A DNA stretch of 9,404 nt from Candidatus Sumerlaeota bacterium (GCA_026398545.1 JAPLSR010000237.1:1-9404); one strand, 5' to 3'; counted from the first letter of the stretch, positions 1-5,720 are shown. Numbers and translations are program-made. Notes: generated by a model not told the origin, from the sequence alone.

Positions 1-744
1 GAGTGTCCATGGGGTGGTTGTCCAGATGACGAGTGCGGGCTCCTTCACCCCCTCTAACCCCTTTAATTTTTCAGGATTGAGAATCGGGAAGCGGACATAT
101 ATGGAGTGGGATGTGTGATTTATATATTCCACCTCAGCGTCTGCGAGAGCGGTCCCGCAAGTGATGCACCAGAAGACCGGTTTCCGCCCGCGATAAATAA
201 GACCATTTTCCACAAGGGCGCGAAATGCCTTCAGTTCCCCCGTCTCATACTCCGGATTCAGTGTTTTGTAAGCATTGCGGAAGTCCCCCCCGATGCCAAG
301 CCGCTTGAACTGCTCACTCTGAACATTCACCCAATGAAGCGCATACTCCTTGCACAGTTGCCGGATTTCTAAGGGTGTCTTATCCTTTGTGGCAGTGCCA
401 AGATGTTCCCGCACCTTTTGCTCAATGGGCAGACCATGACAATCCCAGCCCGGGATGTAGTGGGTGTAATATCCGCACATTGTCTTATAACGCACAATAA
501 TGTCTTTCAATATCTTGTTCAGGGCATGTCCAATGTGGATATCGCCATTAGCATAGGGGGGTCCATCATGCAGGACAAAGCGCCTCTCCGGCGACCGTCT
601 TGCAAGGATTGCCTCATCCAGCCCCATCTCCACCCATTTCCGATAAATCTCCGGCTCCCGCTTATTCAGATTTGCCCGCATCGGAAAATCGGTTGTCGGT
701 AGGTTTAATGTATCTTTATAGTCCTTTTCCAGCTCGAGTGTCAT
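1..744 (-). CDS. ileS: Isoleucyl-tRNA synthetase, N-terminal 248 codons (partial)
   Basis: This is the 5' part of the class I aminoacyl-tRNA synthetase that charges tRNA-Ile in the cytoplasm. The reading frame is open from the ATG at 744 to the left edge with no stop, so only 248 of the usual 900 or more residues are present. Visible motifs are the N-terminal DYKDTLNLPTTDFPMR block (about 8-23), the class I HIGH signature inside PPYANGDIHIGH (HIGH at 70-73), GWDCHGLPIE (99-108), the CGTALADAEVEY block, and WTTTPWTL at the entry to the CP1 editing domain (241-248). KMSKS and the C-terminal zinc site lie outside the window. The Shine-Dalgarno is modest: AAAGG at 757-761, 12 nt from the ATG. The gene follows the nucleoside phosphorylase by 89 nt that contain a palindrome. 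Bacterial ileS often sits near yggU-like genes, which fits this order. Identification is firm. Confidence 0.97.
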   Translation of the reverse strand, partial: MTLELEKDYKDTLNLPTTDFPMRANLNKREPEIYRKWVEMGLDEAILARRSPERRFVLHDGPPYANGDIHIGHALNKILKDIIVRYKTMCGYYTHYIPGWDCHGLPIEQKVREHLGTATKDKTPLEIRQLCKEYALHWVNVQSEQFKRLGIGGDFRNAYKTLNPEYETGELKAFRALVENGLIYRGRKPVFWCITCGTALADAEVEYINHTSHSIYVRFPILNPEKLKGLEGVKEPALVIWTTTPWTL

Positions 745-773
745 GGGGGGAAACAACCTTTCAAAATTGAAAC

Positions 774-803
774 CTCAATCCGCCTGAGGCGGACGGGATT
801 GAG
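774..803. repeat. Palindromic repeat TCCGCCTGAGGCGGA, copy 1, in an extended hairpin
   Basis: The core at 779-793 has two perfectly complementary 7-base arms around one central base. An outer pair, CTCAA at 774-778 and TTGAG at 799-803, extends the stem with a 5-nt bulge (794-798). The same 15-base core recurs at 8088-8102. This copy lies in the gap between the nucleoside phosphorylase and ileS, so it would be transcribed as a hairpin within that operon. No T-run follows on the minus strand, so it does not look like an intrinsic terminator. It may be a dispersed palindromic element or an RNA processing or stability hairpin. Confidence 0.75.
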
Positions 804-833
804 CAGGGTTGATTCCTGTTCAATATCCTTATA

Positions 834-1658
834 TTATTGTAAACCTTTGACAATGCCTCTTATAATTTTCTGGCGACTCTCCTCCAAGGAATTTGAAATC
901 TTGATGACCTCATCGCTTGTGAGCGGAAGCAGGGCATCCGGGAGACAGGCGTCAGTCACCGTGGAGAGACCAAGAACCTTGAGACCCGCCTGAACCGCCA
1001 CAATGACCTCTGGAACGGTGGACATGGTGACAATATCCGCCCCGATGCGGTGGAAAAAGCGGTATTCTGCCGCAGTCTCAAAACAGGGACCTGTCACGGC
1101 GACCGCCACCCCCCTGTGTATCCGTATCTTATTCTCTAACGCCGCCTTTTCCGCCAGCTCTATCATCTCACAACTGTAAGGCTTGGACATGTCCGGAAAA
1201 CGAGGTCCAAGCGCATCATCATTCAGACCGATGAGCGGGTTGTCACCCATCAGGTTGATGTGGTCGCTGATGAGGACAAGTGAGCCGGCGGGGATGAGCG
1301 GATTCATGCTCCCGACGGCATTGGTGATGATAAGATACCGGCACCCCAGCGCCTTCATCACACGCGCCGGAAATGTCACCTGATGGAGGGTGTAACCTTC
1401 ATAGCGATGAAATCGCCCCTGCATGGCGACCACCGGTATCCCCTCCAAATATCCGAAGACAAGGTTTCCCGCATGGGATTCCACAGTTGATAATGGGAAG
1501 TGAGGGATTTCCGCGTAAGGGATTTTCAGCTTGCCTTCAAAGGTGTCCGCCATAGCGCCCATGCCGGTGCCGAAGATGATGCCCGCAAGCGGCGCGATAG
1601 CGGTTCTTGCCCGAACAGCCTTAACCGCCTCATCAATCTTTTGTTTCAGTTCGCTCAT
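834..1658 (-). CDS. Purine nucleoside phosphorylase, trimeric PNP/MTAP family
   Basis: A 274-residue cytoplasmic enzyme predicted to cleave purine (deoxy)nucleosides with phosphate to free base and (deoxy)ribose-1-phosphate in purine salvage. Length and motifs match the trimeric PNP-I family: the phosphate loop GTGMG (30-34), ESHAG with His62, GRFHRYEGY with His84 and Tyr86, TNAVGSMNP (112-120), CFETAAEYR with Glu194, and MSTVPE (212-217). Spacings match human PNP without gaps: Thr31=Ser33, His62=His64, His84=His86, Ala114=Ala116, Glu194=Glu201, Met212=Met219. At the Asn243 position there is Asp236 (T-D instead of T-N), and the family's HEEV is SDEV, so base and 5'-hydroxyl recognition may differ from a standard 6-oxopurine enzyme. 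It could be annotated as PNP or as MTA phosphorylase; retention of the Glu favours PNP. The start overlaps the upstream DUF167 gene by 26 nt, implying coupled translation. The stop is TAA at 834-836. Confidence 0.93.
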   Translation of the reverse strand: MSELKQKIDEAVKAVRARTAIAPLAGIIFGTGMGAMADTFEGKLKIPYAEIPHFPLSTVESHAGNLVFGYLEGIPVVAMQGRFHRYEGYTLHQVTFPARVMKALGCRYLIITNAVGSMNPLIPAGSLVLISDHINLMGDNPLIGLNDDALGPRFPDMSKPYSCEMIELAEKAALENKIRIHRGVAVAVTGPCFETAAEYRFFHRIGADIVTMSTVPEVIVAVQAGLKVLGLSTVTDACLPDALLPLTSDEVIKISNSLEESRQKIIRGIVKGLQ

Positions 1659-1974
1659 CTTTTACTTCTTTAAGATTCAATGATTGAATAACCTTAATCG
1701 CCTCGGTTTCCGTGCAGCCGGATATCTCAAAAATCTTTTTTCGGGATTTCCCCCCCGTTTTCAAACTGACCGCCCCTTTTGCAACGCCGAATGTCCTGGC
1801 GAGAAATTTTATGCATTCATCATTAGCGGCGCCCTCAACGGGAGGCGCTTTCACCTTGAGGCGAAAACCATCGGGGGATGCGCCGGCGAATTCTGTCCGC
1901 GACGAACGGGGCGTCACCCGTACCTTAATAACAATTCCCTCGTCGCCCTTTTTCCCGATATTATTCACGGGCAT
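1633..1974 (-). CDS. DUF167/UPF0235 (YggU-like) family small protein
   Basis: A 113-residue protein of the YggU/UPF0235 family, whose biochemical function is not established. The family core is clear: VKVRVTPRSSRTEF near residues 17-30, the signature LKVKAPPVEGAANDE at about 39-53, FLARTFGV, and GGKSRKKIFEI towards the end. The usual family length is about 75-110 residues, so this copy has short charged extensions at both ends (NIGKKGDEG before the core, KEVKDERTETKD at the C-terminus). The ATG at 1974 is supported by GAGGA 10 nt upstream on the minus strand. The last 26 nt overlap the start of the nucleoside phosphorylase, so it is first in the run DUF167-PNP-ileS. Family members commonly sit beside yggS/yggT/proC and ileS, which agrees with this context. 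Codons for GG-K include a run of seven G (1750-1756 on the plus strand as C). Confidence 0.92.
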   Translation of the reverse strand: MPVNNIGKKGDEGIVIKVRVTPRSSRTEFAGASPDGFRLKVKAPPVEGAANDECIKFLARTFGVAKGAVSLKTGGKSRKKIFEISGCTETEAIKVIQSLNLKEVKDERTETKD

Positions 1975-2004
1975 TCGCCCGCCGTCCTCAAATTAAGTGA
2001 AGAA

Positions 2005-2033
2005 TCCCTAATGAGAGTTCCCCCCCCTGTCAA
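2005..2033 (-). promoter_or_regulatory. Candidate promoter for the DUF167-PNP-ileS run
   Basis: On the minus strand a perfect TTGACA (plus-strand 2028-2033) is followed by a 17-nt spacer and TAGGGA (2005-2010). The -35 is consensus but the -10 shares only the first two bases with TATAAT, so assignment rests on the -35, the spacing and its place 54 nt before the DUF167 start. The spacer begins with eight consecutive G residues (plus-strand C at 2020-2027). The sequence just upstream, ATTTCTAC, is nearly repeated before the ribE candidate promoter. Confidence 0.4.
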
Positions 2034-2151
2034 GTAGAAATGATAATTCATTTCACGGGAAACTGGAATAGTTGATACGCAGAGTTTCTTCTTAATTTTT
2101 ATCTGTCAGAGGGAGCATGAGGTCATATATTATAATGAATGTAATAAAGGC

Positions 2152-2180
2152 TTGACATTGAGAGGACTACCTTATGAATA
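2152..2180 (+). promoter_or_regulatory. Candidate promoter for the 280-residue membrane protein gene
   Basis: TTGACA at 2152-2157 is a perfect -35 box, 45 nt before the ATG at 2202. The downstream -10 is ambiguous: TATGAA at 2173-2178 matches TATAAT at four of six positions but with a 15-nt spacer, while 17-nt spacing gives the poor TGAATA. A perfect TATAAT at 2131-2136 upstream has no convincing -35 partner. I am moderately sure a promoter lies here and not sure of its exact -10. Confidence 0.35.
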
Positions 2181-2201
2181 CTCGGTTATGAGATAAGATA
2201 T

Positions 2202-3044
2202 ATGTGGCCGCTATCATATTTTGAATCAAATAGAATAGGCATATTATATGCACTTGATAATCCTCCTACATGGGATGGATACTTATTTTTCATCCTTACC
2301 GCCATCATATTCATTATTGTCACAAATATCTTGTATAACAGAATGGCAGCAAAGACAAAACCTTTGTATCTAGACATTATCAATTATACAATTATCGTAT
2401 TAATATTTCTATTTTTGGCTTTTTTCCTCCAGTCACTATTCATCTACTTATTTGTTATTTTTATTCTGGCGAGGTTCCTCATGATTCTATCCCGAATTGT
2501 TGGTTCGTCTTTAGACAAAAGGAATAAATTCAAGTTCGTTGGTATAACCATTATATGTTCTTTCATGGCTTTAACAGGTTCCATAAATTTTATTACATCT
2601 TGCATATATTTTCTGCCCGCTTCCTATCCGCCCAATAAACGGGACCAATTACGCATGATCAGACGTATCATTGAAATCCAACAGCATGAGAATGAACTCC
2701 ATAAACCTATTATTCCATTATCAAAGGCTCATTTGGTAAAAAATGACAAGGAGCTTATACCAGACTCAATCAGAGCAAGTAATGAATATCAGGGATATAC
2801 TTATATTTTGAAATCAGATAATCCAACCACTGGTTTATTTACTATAGATGCCATCCCAATTGAATATAAGCGCGGGATGGTGTCATATCATGCCTTTCCC
2901 GTCAATCCTGAAGACCAAAAAAAATCCTCATTCCGATATATTGTATATTGTGTTACGATGGCTGACAAAAAGGGACAACCAGCCACGAAAAAAGACAGGC
3001 ACTTCCATGTGCATAGTTTATGGTATTGGTTATTGGGAAAATAA
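2202..3044 (+). CDS. AT-rich multi-pass membrane protein with a pilin-like C-terminal domain, function unknown
   Basis: A 280-residue protein that I do not recognise as a named family. Residues 26-46, about 62-95 (long enough for two helices) and 109-137 are strongly hydrophobic, giving three or four membrane segments in the first half. The second half is soluble. Residues 148-190 form a charged, possibly helical stretch (DQLRMIRRIIEIQ and onward). Residues 198-265 run GYTYIL, FTIDAIPIEY, then VTMADKKGQPATKKD. That order of blocks recalls the globular end of type IV pilin-like proteins of environmental bacteria (GY.F, F...A.P..YG, DK.G.PAT..D), but this is inference from memory. The gene is much more AT-rich than its neighbours: 17 of 60 bases are G or C at 2281-2340, against 42 of 60 at 4441-4500 in ribBA. 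It stands alone between two oppositely oriented operons, and its Shine-Dalgarno is poor. Horizontal acquisition is possible. The start is chosen as the first ATG after the candidate promoter. Confidence 0.75.
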   Translation: MWPLSYFESNRIGILYALDNPPTWDGYLFFILTAIIFIIVTNILYNRMAAKTKPLYLDIINYTIIVLIFLFLAFFLQSLFIYLFVIFILARFLMILSRIVGSSLDKRNKFKFVGITIICSFMALTGSINFITSCIYFLPASYPPNKRDQLRMIRRIIEIQQHENELHKPIIPLSKAHLVKNDKELIPDSIRASNEYQGYTYILKSDNPTTGLFTIDAIPIEYKRGMVSYHAFPVNPEDQKKSSFRYIVYCVTMADKKGQPATKKDRHFHVHSLWYWLLGK

Positions 3045-3065
3045 GCGATAATTAAATAAATTCAT

Positions 3066-3121
3066 GAATCCTGAAAATCCTGCTAATCCTTGTTTTCATT
3101 TATTGTTACTTTCAGGAATTC
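3066..3121. terminator. Possible bidirectional terminator or inverted repeat between convergent genes
   Basis: The 102-nt gap between the convergent membrane-protein gene and ribH contains an inverted repeat: GAATCCTGAAA at 3066-3076 is complementary to TTTCAGGAATTC at 3110-3121 with one bulged base, around a 33-nt loop. Inside it, TGAAAA (3072-3077) and TTTTCA (3092-3097) can also pair. Neither stem is GC-rich and no strong T-run follows, so termination is only a guess from the convergent setting. Confidence 0.3.
3067..3091. repeat. Short tandem repeat, 9-nt period (AATCCTGNN), about 2.8 units
   Basis: AATCCTGAA, AATCCTGCT and AATCCTTG follow each other directly at 3067, 3076 and 3085. The 9-nt spacing is exact over three units, and the hexamer AATCCT is unchanged in all. 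The repeat lies in the convergent gap downstream of ribH and of the membrane-protein gene, outside any coding frame. The 9-nt period matches that of the unrelated tandem repeat at 5618-5644. Confidence 0.6.
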
Positions 3122-3146
3122 CTGGCATCGCCCTCAAGTTTTATGT

Positions 3147-3623
3147 TTATTTGGATCGAGATATTATTTTTGACAGGTTTGCCATCTCGATGGCGATCAT
3201 GGCGGCTTCAAAACCCTTGTTGCCAAGCTTTGTCCCCGCCCGCTCCACTGCCTGTTCTATGGTGTCTGTGGTCAGGACGCCGAATACCACGGGGATGCCT
3301 GTCTCAAGGGCAGTGTGCGCAATTCCCTTTGCCACTTCCGAGGCGATGTATTCATAATGGTCTGTGCCACCGCGGATGATTGCCCCAAGGGCAATGATGG
3401 CATCCACCTCTTTTTTCAGGGCGATCTTCTTTGCCAGAAATGGAATCTCGAACGAACCCGGCACCCACACGACACTCACATCATCTTCTTTGATTCCGTG
3501 CCGGCGCAGGCAGTCAAGCGCGCCTTCAAGAAGTTTTGAACTGATGAACTCATTGAACCGGCTCACAATGAGCGTCATCTTCAGCCCTTTGGCATCAAAA
3601 CAACCTTCAATCTTTTTCACCAT
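3147..3623 (-). CDS. ribH: 6,7-dimethyl-8-ribityllumazine synthase
   Basis: A 158-residue enzyme of full length for the family. It condenses 5-amino-6-ribitylamino-uracil with 3,4-dihydroxy-2-butanone 4-phosphate to lumazine, the penultimate step of riboflavin synthesis; family members usually assemble as pentamers or 60-mer capsids. Diagnostic blocks are SRFNEFIS (21-28) with the aromatic Phe23 that stacks on the pyrimidine, VPGSFEIP (54-61), GAIIRGGTDHYEYI (80-93) with catalytic His89, FGVLTTDTIEQAVERAG (114-130) with Arg128 at the phosphate site, and GNKG. The usual G-E-T-P-H is G-G-T-D-H here, a mild variation that keeps the His. The start overlaps the end of ribBA by 17 nt, and its strong AAGGAG (plus-strand 3630-3635) lies inside ribBA, so translation is probably coupled. 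It is the last gene of the riboflavin operon, ending with TAA at 3147-3149. Confidence 0.98.
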   Translation of the reverse strand: MVKKIEGCFDAKGLKMTLIVSRFNEFISSKLLEGALDCLRRHGIKEDDVSVVWVPGSFEIPFLAKKIALKKEVDAIIALGAIIRGGTDHYEYIASEVAKGIAHTALETGIPVVFGVLTTDTIEQAVERAGTKLGNKGFEAAMIAIEMANLSKIISRSK

Positions 3624-4851
3624 CTTTCTCTCCTTTCATGCCTCCCGGATAAACAGGGGAGAATATATGTCCCAGTTTTGTTTCCTTTGTCTTCAGATAA
3701 TCCCTGTTATAATCGCTCACACCGACAATAAGCGGCACGCGCCCCACCACCTCCAGCCCGTATCCGGATATCCCTATCAGCTTGCGGGGGTTATTGGTCA
3801 ACAGGCGAATTTTTTTCAAACCGAGGTCGCACAAGATTTGTGCCCCTATTCCGTATTCCCGCAGGTCGGGCTGAAGTCCCAGCTCCTCATTTGCCTCAAC
3901 CGTGTCACGTCCCTGGTCCTGGAGTTCATATGCGAGGAGTTTATTTTTCAGCCCGATGCCCCGCCCTTCCTGGTGCATGTAAAGGATGACTCCGTGTCCC
4001 TCGTCTTTGATTAGACGCTGTGCCTCCAGAAGCTGGGGACCGCAGTCGCAACGGAATGAACCAAGCGTATCGCCGGTGAAGCACTGGGAATGGACGCGGA
4101 CAAGTGTGCATTCTTGCTTCTCCGGCTCGCCCATCACCATTGCCACGTGGAGCTCCTTGTCAATTACGCCCTCATACAGATGAATCTTCCAGTGACCGTA
4201 GGCATTTGGAATGTATGTGGAAACGATGCGCCGGATGAGTTTTTCCGTGCGCATGCGGAAGGCGATGATGTCCCGGATGGTCACAATCCCCGTTCCAAAG
4301 CGCTCCGCGAGTCGCCCAAGTTCAGGCAGGCGTGCCATCTCCCCATTTTCCTTCATAATCTCGCAAAGGACGGCAGAGGGGGGGATGCTGGCAAGGATGC
4401 AGAGGTCAACCGTCCCTTCCGTATGACCGGCGCGCTCAAGCACACCCCCCGGACGGGCGCAGATGGGGAAGATGTGCCCTGGACGCGCAAGGTCGGATGG
4501 TCTGGCTGACGGGTCGACAAATACGGCAACAGTCCTCGCACGGTCATGGGCGGAGATTCCCGTGGTTGTCCCTTCACGGGCATCCACAGAGACGGTGAAA
4601 TTTGTTCCCAGTTTCGATGTGTTGTCCCGAACCATTAAGTCAAGGTCGAGCTCGCGCGCCCTTTTTTCCATGCAGGAGACGCAGATGAGTCCCCGCCCGT
4701 GCTGAGCCATGAAATTGATGGTTTCCGATGCAACCGCCGTGGCTGGAATGACAAAATCTCCCTCATTCTCACGGTCTTCATCATCCACCATGATGAGCAT
4801 TTTGCCCTGTTTGAATTGCTCTATTGCCTGTTCCACAGTAAGAAAGGACAT
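3607..4851 (-). CDS. ribBA: Bifunctional 3,4-dihydroxy-2-butanone 4-phosphate synthase / GTP cyclohydrolase II
   Basis: A 414-residue fusion of the two entry enzymes of riboflavin synthesis. The N-terminal RibB domain (about 1-203) converts ribulose-5-phosphate to dihydroxybutanone phosphate; it shows DDEDRENEGD (23-32) for metal and substrate binding, AREGTTTGISAHDRA (91-105), RPGHIFP (123-129) and the RAGHTEG block (140-146; the family usually has HTEA). The C-terminal RibA domain (about 207-400) opens GTP; it carries the zinc cysteines 257, 268 and 270 in CFTGDTLGSFRCDCG, then HQEGRGIGL (293-301), DTVEAN (316-321), DLREYGIGAQIL (329-340) and LTNNPRKL (351-358). Both domains keep the expected catalytic residues, so both activities are likely. 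The start follows ribE by 13 nt, with GAGGTGAGGG just before the ATG. The final residues (KGEKDGEKD) form a charged tail. Confidence 0.98.
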   Translation of the reverse strand: MSFLTVEQAIEQFKQGKMLIMVDDEDRENEGDFVIPATAVASETINFMAQHGRGLICVSCMEKRARELDLDLMVRDNTSKLGTNFTVSVDAREGTTTGISAHDRARTVAVFVDPSARPSDLARPGHIFPICARPGGVLERAGHTEGTVDLCILASIPPSAVLCEIMKENGEMARLPELGRLAERFGTGIVTIRDIIAFRMRTEKLIRRIVSTYIPNAYGHWKIHLYEGVIDKELHVAMVMGEPEKQECTLVRVHSQCFTGDTLGSFRCDCGPQLLEAQRLIKDEGHGVILYMHQEGRGIGLKNKLLAYELQDQGRDTVEANEELGLQPDLREYGIGAQILCDLGLKKIRLLTNNPRKLIGISGYGLEVVGRVPLIVGVSDYNRDYLKTKETKLGHIFSPVYPGGMKGEKDGEKD

Positions 4852-4864
4852 GCCCTCACCTCAG

Positions 4865-5521
4865 TTATGACATAAAGCCTGCACTGCGGAGCAAATCCTC
4901 TGTCAGACCGGCTTTATCATTGTGCATGTATGGTTCCAGAAACCTCATTGAATATTTTGCAAAGATATCCGTCTCCACATTGACCATGTCGCCCTTTTTT
5001 CGCACACTCAGCGTCGTATGGTCAAGTGTGTATGGAATGACCGCAATGGAGATAAGTCCCTGTTTTTCAAGGAGGGATGCGATTGTCAGGCTGATGCCGT
5101 CAATGGCTATGGAGCCTTTTTCCACGCAAAAGGGTAAAAGGGTGTCCGGAATGCGAAAGGAAAAGCGCAAGGAGCCGAATTCCCTCTTAATCTCCGCCAC
5201 CTCGCCCATGCCATCCACATGCCCTAAGACGAAATGTCCGCTCAGCCGCACTGTGGGCTGGAGCGAGCGTTCCAAATTGAGCTGGTCGCCGACCTTTCGC
5301 AAGGAGATTGTGGTGCGTGAAAGGCTCTCCGGCGAAACAAAGGCGGTAAAGTCATTCACATTGCGTTCCTCCACAGTGAGACAGACGCCATCCACTGCAA
5401 TACTATCTCCGGGGGAGAGGGATTGCATGACACGCTGTGCCCCGATGGTCAGGCGTTGAGAATGAACGTCTCCCCGCTTTGAGACAAGCCTCCCGATTTC
5501 CTCTACAATTCCCGAGAACAC
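4865..5521 (-). CDS. ribE: Riboflavin synthase, alpha subunit
   Basis: A 218-residue enzyme that dismutates two lumazine molecules into riboflavin and the pyrimidine precursor. It has the tandem lumazine-binding barrels of the family: repeat 1 (about 1-97) begins MFSGIVEEIG and includes GDSIAVDGVCLTV (38-50); repeat 2 (about 98-190) includes GHFVLGHVDG (95-104), GSIAIDGISLTIA (136-148), IPYTLDHTTL (162-171) and VNVETDIFAKY (180-190). The start is GTG at 5519-5521: it gives the invariant MFSG N-terminus and has GAGAGG (plus-strand 5530-5535) 8 nt away. The C-terminal helix extends slightly beyond the usual end (DLLRSAGFMS). It is first in the operon ribE-ribBA-ribH. ribD, which often precedes it, is not here; the next gene is divergent. 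The same gene is called ribC in some nomenclatures. Confidence 0.97.
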   Translation of the reverse strand: MFSGIVEEIGRLVSKRGDVHSQRLTIGAQRVMQSLSPGDSIAVDGVCLTVEERNVNDFTAFVSPESLSRTTISLRKVGDQLNLERSLQPTVRLSGHFVLGHVDGMGEVAEIKREFGSLRFSFRIPDTLLPFCVEKGSIAIDGISLTIASLLEKQGLISIAVIPYTLDHTTLSVRKKGDMVNVETDIFAKYSMRFLEPYMHNDKAGLTEDLLRSAGFMS

Positions 5522-5560
5522 TGTATCCGCCTCTCAGGGGTCAATTCCCCAGAAGTAAAA

Positions 5561-5593
5561 ATAACACCACACAAAGCCTCCCATGCTTGTCAA
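5561..5593 (-). promoter_or_regulatory. Candidate promoter region for the riboflavin operon
   Basis: On the minus strand a perfect TTGACA (plus-strand 5588-5593) lies 66 nt before the ribE GTG. At the standard 17-nt distance there is only GTGGTG; the best -10-like hexamer, TGTTAT (plus-strand 5561-5566), is 21 nt away, which is long for a housekeeping sigma factor. The bases upstream of the -35, ATTTCTA, closely match those before the DUF167 candidate promoter. I could not find the conserved helices of an FMN riboswitch in the leader. Treat as a likely promoter with an unresolved -10. Confidence 0.35.
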
Positions 5594-5617
5594 TAGAAAT
5601 ACTGGGATAGTAATAAT

Positions 5618-5644
5618 CTCTGCGTTCTCTGCGTGCTCTGCGTG
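5618..5644. repeat. Tandem repeat, three 9-nt units (CTCTGCGTK)
   Basis: CTCTGCGTT (5618-5626), CTCTGCGTG (5627-5635) and CTCTGCGTG (5636-5644) are directly adjacent and differ at one base. The array lies in the 254-nt gap between divergent ribE and the rnfB-like gene, just upstream of the ribE -35 box when read on the minus strand. It is outside any coding frame. Similar CTCTGCG-rich motifs are familiar from intergenic DNA of environmental genomes, but I cannot check copy number here. Confidence 0.7.
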
Positions 5645-5689
5645 AAACCATCCGATGATTTATGGCTTATATACCGATTAAATCCATGA

Positions 5690-5720
5690 TTGACATTACT
5701 TTTTCCGGAAATAATGTTAT
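5690..5720 (+). promoter_or_regulatory. Candidate promoter for the rnfB-like gene
   Basis: TTGACA at 5690-5695 is followed by the AT-rich stretch 5709-5724, in which TGTTAT (5715-5720) is the best -10-like hexamer at a 19-nt spacing. The predicted transcript start is about 50 nt before the rnfB ATG. The rest of the 254-nt gap holds the tandem repeat and the minus-strand promoter candidate. Confidence is limited by the long spacer. Confidence 0.35.

Noticed and set aside
3113..3124. Perfect 12-base palindrome CAGGAATTCCTG as an operator
   Set aside because: It sits downstream of both convergent genes and is part of the larger bulged inverted repeat, so an operator role is unlikely.
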